Below the pieces are notes generated by a model, which was not told the origin of the DNA, did no database searches, and saw only the letters and a list, made by a program, of their open reading frames with translations. Shown here in pieces: positions 9,301-12,299 of a stretch of 12,299 nt of DNA; position 1 is the stretch's first letter, and each line of letters opens with the position of its first letter. The stretch is from Bacteroidales bacterium (GTDB taxonomy: Bacteria; Bacteroidota; Bacteroidia; Bacteroidales; VadinHA17). The translations under genes were made by a program, and so were the position numbers. Location of the stretch: assembly GCA_013314865.1 (NCBI GenBank), contig JABUEV010000028.1, positions 1 to 12,299 on the forward strand. Reading direction: 5' to 3'.

Positions 9301-9417
9301 ATTACAGGTGATCCCCGGCAGTTACTCTTCAACATCGACGGTGTGATTTTTAAACCCTTTTATGAAACGTACGGACGTCATTCTGTTTACCTGGATGTGA
9401 CCTTAAAAACAGACTGA
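6358..9417 (+). CDS. LamG / Ig-like / GH127-family (DUF1680) glycosidase, probable beta-L-arabinofuranosidase
   Basis: This 1019-residue exported enzyme begins with a signal peptide (1-25, ending VYAQ). Residues about 38-250 are a LamG/concanavalin-like jelly roll (SVTGWIYLHS, NRWSHIAVVIN, KLYLGRS). Residues about 287-357 are a bacterial Ig-like domain ending near GTDIHPNALVIV. Residues about 369-900 are the GH127 catalytic region, opening with LEEFRLDQVLLN and containing GWDSQQTKLRGHATGHYLSA. The last 60 residues (IDGVIFKPFYETYGRHSVYL) resemble the small tail domain common in this family. In characterised GH127 (HypBA1) a cysteine nucleophile works with a zinc site made of Glu-x-Cys and Cys-Cys. 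Here the matches are Glu746-Thr-Cys748 and Cys816-Cys817, with Glu725 (ECFT) as the likely acid/base, so it appears active. Related GH146 enzymes share the fold and cannot be excluded. There is no T9SS domain, so it may act in the periplasm or at the surface. Confidence 0.9.
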   Translation: MNKINMCSLIIIAFYLVSTTGVYAQSGDQILDGIGETGLIARYVFKGDTRDWSRNNFHAGMHGSGLRFIEDELFGNVLSLPGGSEAFISIPGESVKGEESVSVTGWIYLHSARRGQVFFDFGRNEKSHFFVAPTGTLDQDGFQVQVITESGKYLSTSQTPAINRWSHIAVVINVPEKALITYLNGVKVSEVKNVTVDLKQMFGNETGDTSKLYLGRSLAPGSTGLDAGLHDFRIYRIPLNEIQVARIHANALKREPVVRTREEKDRSLPEFPETTPQLYNAFLVSVPDIKVETASGELPRLPAYLKGIYRDKYEGPDVRVIWPAPTDNTQVLSPGTFKVTARVPGTDIHPNALVIVREGRQLKTPARKLEEFRLDQVLLNTDIYNHNTKFIENRDKFLKGLAGTNPDNFLYMFRNAFGQEQPEGAEPLGGWDSQQTKLRGHATGHYLSALAQAYAGTVYDESLRANFAGKMDYMVNTLYELSQMSGKPVKEGGEFVSDPASVPPGPSKSGYDSDLSVKGIRTDYWNWGKGFISAYPPDQFIMLENGAGYGTDNTKIWAPYYTLHKILAGLMDVYEVSGNKKALEIVKGMGDWVHARLSRLPAQTLINMWNRYIAGEYGGMNEAMARLYRLTNEPRYLEVAHLFDNIRVFFGDEEHSHGLAKNVDLFRGLHANQHIPQIVGALETYRVSGSPEYYKIADNFWYKVTNDYMYSIGGVAGASNPANAECFTAQPSTLYENGFSAGGQNETCATYNMLKLTRNLFLYDQRAELMDYYERALYNHILASVDENTPANTYHVPLRPGSVKQFGNANMKGFSCCNGTALESNTKLQNSIYFRSADNLALYVNLYVPSTLIWTERNITVTQETAYPKEDRTRLIINGKGRFDLNVRIPHWATKGFFVKINGKNLKVDAIPGSYLTISRKWKNGDTVDLQMPFKFYLEPVMDQQNIASLFYGPVLLAAQEPEPLKEWRKITLDAKDISKSITGDPRQLLFNIDGVIFKPFYETYGRHSVYLDVTLKTD

Positions 9418-9475
9418 AAAATATTTATTGAAAACAGGATAAAAAGAATTTTAAAAATCGAAACAGATAAAGTTT

Positions 9476-10204
9476 ATGAGAATTTCAGTTTGTCTATTGC
9501 TGGTCTGCATAACAGTCAGTTCATTTACCCAGGGTGAGAAGGATAATGCCAGGAGAGTCCTGGAACCTGCTCTTTCAGTCAGCCTTAACAGTAACGGGAT
9601 TGCTTCAATACCGGCGTTTTCTCTGGGCAAGCCTGCCATTATTGCTTCGGTGAATCTTACTAAAGGGCGGTTCAGCTATGATCCGGTGCTTGCATACAGT
9701 CTTGAAATGAAACCCTGGTTTATTGATAGCTGGCTTCACTATAAAATTATCCTGAAACCAAAATTTGAACTGAGGGCAGGTGTCAATTTCAGCACTTTCT
9801 GTTCAGGATTTGCTGTAAATGATGAGGAAATACTGAAAGCAGAAAGATATTTCGCGTTTGCACTTGCCGGGACTTACAGGTTGTCAGCTGTCTCTTCCCT
9901 GACACTTGATTACTGGAGTGATAATGGTCAGGAGAAAGGGAGTCTGAGCGGCCATTTCGCGTCTCTGACCTACGACAATTCAGAGATAAGTATTGGGAAG
10001 AAGGTTTATTCATCGTTAAATGTAATGTTATTTTATATCGGATATGAAGGTGATAATGACGGTCTGTTTATTTCACCAAGGATAGCATTTTCAATCAGGA
10101 ACATTCCTTCTTCAATCTTTTTTCAGGCGACCCAGGTGATTCAGAGCAACATATTACCTTCGCCGGGGTTTCGGTGGAATGTCGGCATAAGTTATAGTTT
10201 ATGA
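9476..10204 (+). CDS. Unrecognised exported protein, small beta-barrel-like
   Basis: I do not recognise a family. The 242-residue product starts with a signal peptide (about 1-19, LLLVCITVSSFTQG). The mature part is rich in alternating hydrophobic/polar stretches that look like amphipathic beta strands: FSYDPVLAYSLEM, WLHYKIILKPKFELRAGVNF, RYFAFALAGTYRL, SLTLDYWSD, SLNVMLFYIGYE and the terminal FRWNVGISYSL. An aromatic near the C-terminus and about ten candidate strands suggest a small outer-membrane barrel or a periplasmic beta protein. The start lies 58 bp after the GH127 stop on the same strand, with no hairpin between, so co-transcription is likely. A role beside the glycosidase, such as a porin or docking protein, is inference. 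Two cysteines (Cys6, Cys11) lie in the signal peptide, but neither forms a clear lipobox. Confidence 0.75.
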   Translation: MRISVCLLLVCITVSSFTQGEKDNARRVLEPALSVSLNSNGIASIPAFSLGKPAIIASVNLTKGRFSYDPVLAYSLEMKPWFIDSWLHYKIILKPKFELRAGVNFSTFCSGFAVNDEEILKAERYFAFALAGTYRLSAVSSLTLDYWSDNGQEKGSLSGHFASLTYDNSEISIGKKVYSSLNVMLFYIGYEGDNDGLFISPRIAFSIRNIPSSIFFQATQVIQSNILPSPGFRWNVGISYSL

Positions 10205-10394
10205 AAGTAGTCCTTTTATCTGCTTTTAGTAATTAGCATACTATTTTTCAGGGACAAAACTATTTCTGTAATTCCGGCAGGTCACATCTGAATTAACTGT
10301 TCCGGGGTAGTGTATGCTGCATTAACAGCCTAAATACGTCAAAGAATTGCTTTTGACAACACTAATGTATAGGTCTGGGGTTTAATGAACGAGC
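10205..10394. other. Intergenic sequence after the barrel gene
   Basis: Nothing is recognised here: no hairpin with a T-run after the stop at 10202-10204, no conserved motif and no credible gene. A reading frame opening at 10385 runs into the repeats to its right and is not a gene. Confidence 0.4.
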
Positions 10395-10438
10395 AAAAAA
10401 ATAAGAGTGCCGGTTTGTCTCACATACTCGCACACTCT
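10395..10438 (-). terminator. Terminator-like hairpin in the duplicated tRNA trailer (copy A)
   Basis: On the minus strand AGAGTG (10438-10433) pairs with CACTCT (10409-10404) around a 23-nt loop. It is followed by TTATTTTTTT (plus-strand A-run 10395-10401). The same words end the trailer of the intact tRNA at 10943-10965, so this looks like a second, diverged copy of that terminator. The long loop weakens the call. Confidence 0.35.
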
Positions 10439-10455
10439 CTCACACTTGCTTTCAA

Positions 10456-10549
10456 TTCCGCTATATGGAACTTCGTCACTTCGTTCCTTGTCTCGCTCTC
10501 GCTTCCGCCATACGGAACTTCGTCACTTCGTTCCTTGTCTCGCTCTCAC
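10456..10549. repeat. 47-bp tandem repeat, two copies, with a third diverged copy near 11081
   Basis: Copies at 10456-10502 and 10503-10549 start TTCCG and share a stretch from GGAACTTCGTC through CCTTGTCTCGCTCTC. They differ at about three positions. A more diverged single copy (GGGACTTCGTCACTTC, then TCTCGCTCTCGC) lies at about 11081-11130, beside the intact tRNA. The repeats therefore belong to the duplicated tRNA trailer. Confidence 0.85.
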
Positions 10550-10559
10550 TCTTGTATCG

Positions 10560-10657
10560 TGGTGCCACCGGGAATCCCTGCCTGCCTGCTGACGCAGTCA
10601 GTCAGGCAAGCCTGCCTGCCTGCTGACGCAGTCAGTCAGGCAGGGAACCAGGGACAC
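10560..10657 (-). pseudogene. tRNA-Phe 3' fragment (variable loop, T-arm, acceptor), split by an insertion
   Basis: On the minus strand the fragment reads GTGTCCCTGGTTC (10657-10645). It resumes as GATTCCCGGTGGCACCA at 10576-10560, which equals residues 44-73 of the intact tRNA-Phe. The 68-bp block 10577-10644 interrupts it between C and G of the T-loop TTC|GATT. There is no D-arm or anticodon arm, so it cannot make a tRNA. It carries the same T-stem U-C mismatch as the intact gene, which shows that the two copies share a recent origin. Confidence 0.85.
10577..10644. repeat. Dimer of a 34-bp hairpin repeat inserted in the tRNA fragment
   Basis: Two direct copies, 10577-10610 and 10611-10644, differ at a single base (CAAG versus CAGG at the end). 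Each folds as CCTGCCTG, C bulge, TGAC, loop GCA, GTCA, GT bulge, CAGGCAGG; in copy two the arms are 10615-10622 and 10637-10644. The block is cleanly bounded by tRNA sequence on both sides with no obvious target duplication. It is GC-rich against an AT-rich background. It resembles short palindromic intergenic repeats of Bacteroidota built on CCTGCCTG; that resemblance is from memory and untested. Confidence 0.85.
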
Positions 10658-10660
10658 GAT

Positions 10661-10915
10661 CTATCTGGACTGACTTAATAAGGCCTTTAATTTTCTCTTA
10701 CCTCCAGCTGACTTGAAATATTTTTCTCTCCTTCTTGCAATCTCAGTATCTCCGACAAATTCTTTAAAAAATAAACGCCATGGAAGGTGACCGCTTGTAT
10801 ATTTCGATTTACCGGCATTATGCTCCCTTAACCTGGCTTCACAATCTGTTGCCATTCCCACATAAATCACGTCATCCTTTTCGCTTACAATGGCATAAAC
10901 ATAAAAACCTTCCAT
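10661..10915 (-). CDS. Small GIY-YIG nuclease-superfamily protein
   Basis: This 84-residue single-domain protein matches the stand-alone GIY-YIG proteins related to the UvrC N-terminal domain (UPF0213-like). The two signature strands are FYVYAI (4-9, GIY position) and VIYVG (16-20, YIG position). The catalytic region ARLREHNAGKS follows, with Arg28 as the likely catalytic Arg and His33/Asn34 conserved. Glu64 in RRREKYFK is the likely metal-binding Glu. The length is normal for the family and no DNA-binding domain is attached. The gene lies on the same strand as, and downstream of, tRNA-Phe, after a terminator-like hairpin. Its TAG stop at 10661-10663 is 3 bp from the duplicated tRNA fragment. 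No clear promoter precedes it, so read-through from the tRNA promoter is possible. Family members are known or suspected structure-specific nucleases; the target here is unknown. Confidence 0.88.
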   Translation of the reverse strand: MEGFYVYAIVSEKDDVIYVGMATDCEARLREHNAGKSKYTSGHLPWRLFFKEFVGDTEIARRREKYFKSAGGKRKLKALLSQSR

Positions 10916-11146
10916 AATACGGATTTTTTATATAGAAAAGGGAAAAAAGAGTGCCACTATACTCTCGCTCACATTTACAGACACATACTGATTTTGATTT
11001 GGCTACAATAATAAGGGACTTAAGCTCAAAATTCTTATTCTGACTCAGCTGACCTGGTCAGAATCCTGGACTCTCACTGTCAATTTCACCATTTGGGACT
11101 TCGTCACTTCTTTTCTTATCTCGCTCTCGCTCTCACTCTTGTATCG
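10916..11146. other. tRNA-Phe trailer and spacer before the GIY-YIG gene
   Basis: On the minus strand this is the tRNA-Phe 3' trailer. It begins CGATACAAGAGTGAGAGCG, passes through the diverged copy of the 47-bp repeat and ends in the hairpin at 10943-10965. No coding frame is credible. Confidence 0.55.
10943..10965 (-). terminator. Terminator-like hairpin after tRNA-Phe (copy B)
   Basis: On the minus strand AGAGT (10965-10961) pairs with ACTCT (10952-10948) around an 8-nt loop and runs straight into further T residues (10947-10943). The stem is short but the T-run supports rho-independent termination. It sits between the tRNA-Phe trailer and the GIY-YIG start. Confidence 0.42.
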
Positions 11147-11219
<73 letters not shown>

Positions 11220-11234
11220 TTCTTTTTCGGACTG

Positions 11235-11264
11235 CAAATATAAATCTCAAATTTGAGTTAACAA
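11235..11264 (-). promoter_or_regulatory. tRNA-Phe promoter
   Basis: On the minus strand TTG (11264-11262, within TTTTG), a 19-bp spacer and TATATTTG (11242-11235) match the Bacteroidota promoter consensus fully. Transcription would start a few bases before the tRNA 5' end at 11219. The spacer contains the perfect palindrome CTCAAATTTGAG (11246-11257), which may be coincidental. Confidence 0.7.
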
Positions 11265-11310
11265 AACTTTCAAATAAAAAATCACCATAAAATCATGTAA
11301 TCTAAATAAC

Positions 11311-11318
11311 TAACTTTG
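11311..11318 (+). promoter_or_regulatory. -7 element (TAACTTTG) of the M16 peptidase gene
   Basis: TAACTTTG matches TAnnTTTG exactly and lies 20 bp before the ATG at 11339, giving a short leader of about 10-15 nt. No TTG is present at -33. This promoter is divergent from that of tRNA-Phe. Confidence 0.5.
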
Positions 11319-11338
11319 TACCTCGACAGATTTGCCTG

Positions 11339-12299
11339 ATGGAACTATTTTTTCACACCCTCGAAAACGGCATCAGACTGGTTCACAGAAGAATACCTGG
11401 CATAGTAGCACATTGCGGACTTTTTATCAATGCAGGTTCCAGGGATGAAAAGCCTGAACAGTATGGTATCGCTCACTTCATAGAACATATGCTCTTTAAG
11501 GGAACACGTAAAAGAAAAGCTTATTATGTAATAAGCATGCTTGAAGATGTGGGAGGAGAGCTGAACGCGTACACCACCAAGGAAGATACCATAATATATG
11601 CCTCATTTCTTACCGAGCATTACGGGAAAGCGGTGGAACTTATAAGCGATATTGCATTTAATTCTGTATTCCCTGAAAAAGAGATAGAAAAGGAGAAAGA
11701 TGTAGTGCTTGAAGAGATTCATTCATATCTCGACAATCCGGCCGAACTGATTTTTGATGAATTTGAAGAAATGGTATTTGCCGGACAACCTGTTGCCCAT
11801 AATATACTTGGAACAGTTGATACTGTCAGGTCTTTTACCAGGAAACAGCTCTTTGAATTTGTCTCTGAGCAATACCGCGCAGATGACATGGTGTTCTGCT
11901 CTGTAGGAGATATTTCTGATGAAAAGATCCTCAGACTTTTCAGAAGCTGTTTTTCACAGGCGATGCCGGGAAAAAAGAATCCTCAGAAAGAAATGCCTTG
12001 GCAGTACCGTCCTGCAACTGTAACAAAAGTGCTAAACACTTACCAGAATCATTGCATTATAGGAAATATCGCATATAATATCAAGGATAAAAGACGCATG
12101 TCACTTTTCCTTCTCAACAATATCCTGGGAGGTCAGGGAATGAATTCGCGCCTGAACATTTCAATGAGAGAAAAAAGGGGACTGGCTTACAATGTAGAGT
12201 CAACATACAATCCATATATTGATACCGGTTTATTTACCATATACTTCGGCTCTGATGCAAACAATCTTGAAAAGAGCATAAGTGTCGCAATGGCTGAAA
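11339..12299 (+). CDS. M16 (insulinase-family) zinc metallopeptidase, N-terminal 320 residues
   Basis: The open frame starts at ATG 11339 and runs off the right edge, giving about 320 of the roughly 410 residues usual for bacterial M16 subfamily B proteins. The start MELFFHTLENGIRLVHRR has no signal peptide and is typical of cytoplasmic members. The inverted zinc motif HFIEH is at residues 46-50 (His46 and His50 ligands, Glu49 catalytic base). The third ligand is likely Glu126 in VVLEEIHSY, about 75 residues further on. ELNAYTTKEDT (74-84) and the second-half GGQGMNSRLN...REKRGLAYNVES segment are also family hallmarks. The family degrades peptides or processes signal sequences; the substrate here is unknown. 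It is not linked in function to the tRNA element and is divergent from it. Confidence 0.93.
   Translation, partial: MELFFHTLENGIRLVHRRIPGIVAHCGLFINAGSRDEKPEQYGIAHFIEHMLFKGTRKRKAYYVISMLEDVGGELNAYTTKEDTIIYASFLTEHYGKAVELISDIAFNSVFPEKEIEKEKDVVLEEIHSYLDNPAELIFDEFEEMVFAGQPVAHNILGTVDTVRSFTRKQLFEFVSEQYRADDMVFCSVGDISDEKILRLFRSCFSQAMPGKKNPQKEMPWQYRPATVTKVLNTYQNHCIIGNIAYNIKDKRRMSLFLLNNILGGQGMNSRLNISMREKRGLAYNVESTYNPYIDTGLFTIYFGSDANNLEKSISVAMAE

Noticed and set aside
10456..10644. Possible CRISPR array
   Set aside because: There are two direct repeats of 47 bp and two of 34 bp, each in head-to-tail contact with no spacers between, and no cas gene is present.
10385..10678. Plus-strand open frames of 97 and 61 codons
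   Set aside because: They run through the 47-bp tandem repeats, the tRNA fragment and the hairpin dimer. The translations are repeat text (TSSLRSLSRS, QACLPADAVSQAG) with no protein-like features.
10661..10915. UvrC or a group I intron homing endonuclease
   Set aside because: Only the 84-residue GIY-YIG core is present, without UvrC's further domains or a DNA-binding tail. The intact tRNA has no intron and the flanks show no intron core.

Overview
The window looks like the chromosome of a Bacteroidota bacterium, probably a Bacteroidales/Marinilabiliales-type polymer degrader. The evidence is a type IX secretion (T9SS) C-terminal sorting domain on a secreted hydrolase, an outer-membrane-beta-barrel-family TonB-dependent receptor, promoter elements of the Bacteroidota TAnnTTTG type, starts without Shine-Dalgarno sites, and a tRNA without an encoded CCA. 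No plasmid, phage or integrase gene is seen.

Layout. 1-83 is the tail of a plus-strand gene entering from the left. 190-1797 (minus) is a secreted lipase-like alpha/beta hydrolase with a T9SS sorting domain. 2291-3463 (plus) is an exported CE1/esterase-D-type esterase with an N-terminal Ig-like domain. 3590-6004 (minus) is a TonB-dependent outer-membrane receptor. 6358-9417 (plus) is a large LamG / Ig-like / GH127-family (DUF1680) glycosidase with all expected catalytic and zinc-ligand residues. It is followed 58 bp later by 9476-10204, an unrecognised small exported beta-barrel-like protein that probably shares its transcript. Together 190-10204 encodes exported functions: an arabinosidase, an esterase, a lipase-like hydrolase and an uptake receptor. 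There is no SusC/SusD pair, so this is not a canonical polysaccharide utilisation locus.

10385-11242 is the most unusual part. An intact tRNA-Phe(GAA) gene (minus, 11147-11219) has a textbook Bacteroidota promoter. The part of this tRNA from the variable loop to the 3' end, with its 3' trailer and a terminator-like hairpin, is present a second time at 10395-10657. A single small gene lies between the two copies: an 84-residue GIY-YIG nuclease (10661-10915) whose stop codon is 3 bp from the duplicated tRNA fragment. The fragment is itself split in its T-loop by a 68-bp insertion made of two 34-bp hairpin repeats. The geometry (intact tRNA, cargo, displaced tRNA 3' end) is that of a tRNA-targeted integrated element, but the unit is only about 0.5 kb and its only gene is a GIY-YIG nuclease. 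This is my main candidate for an undescribed system.

11339-12299 (plus) is the N-terminal part of an M16 (insulinase-family) zinc peptidase that runs off the right edge.
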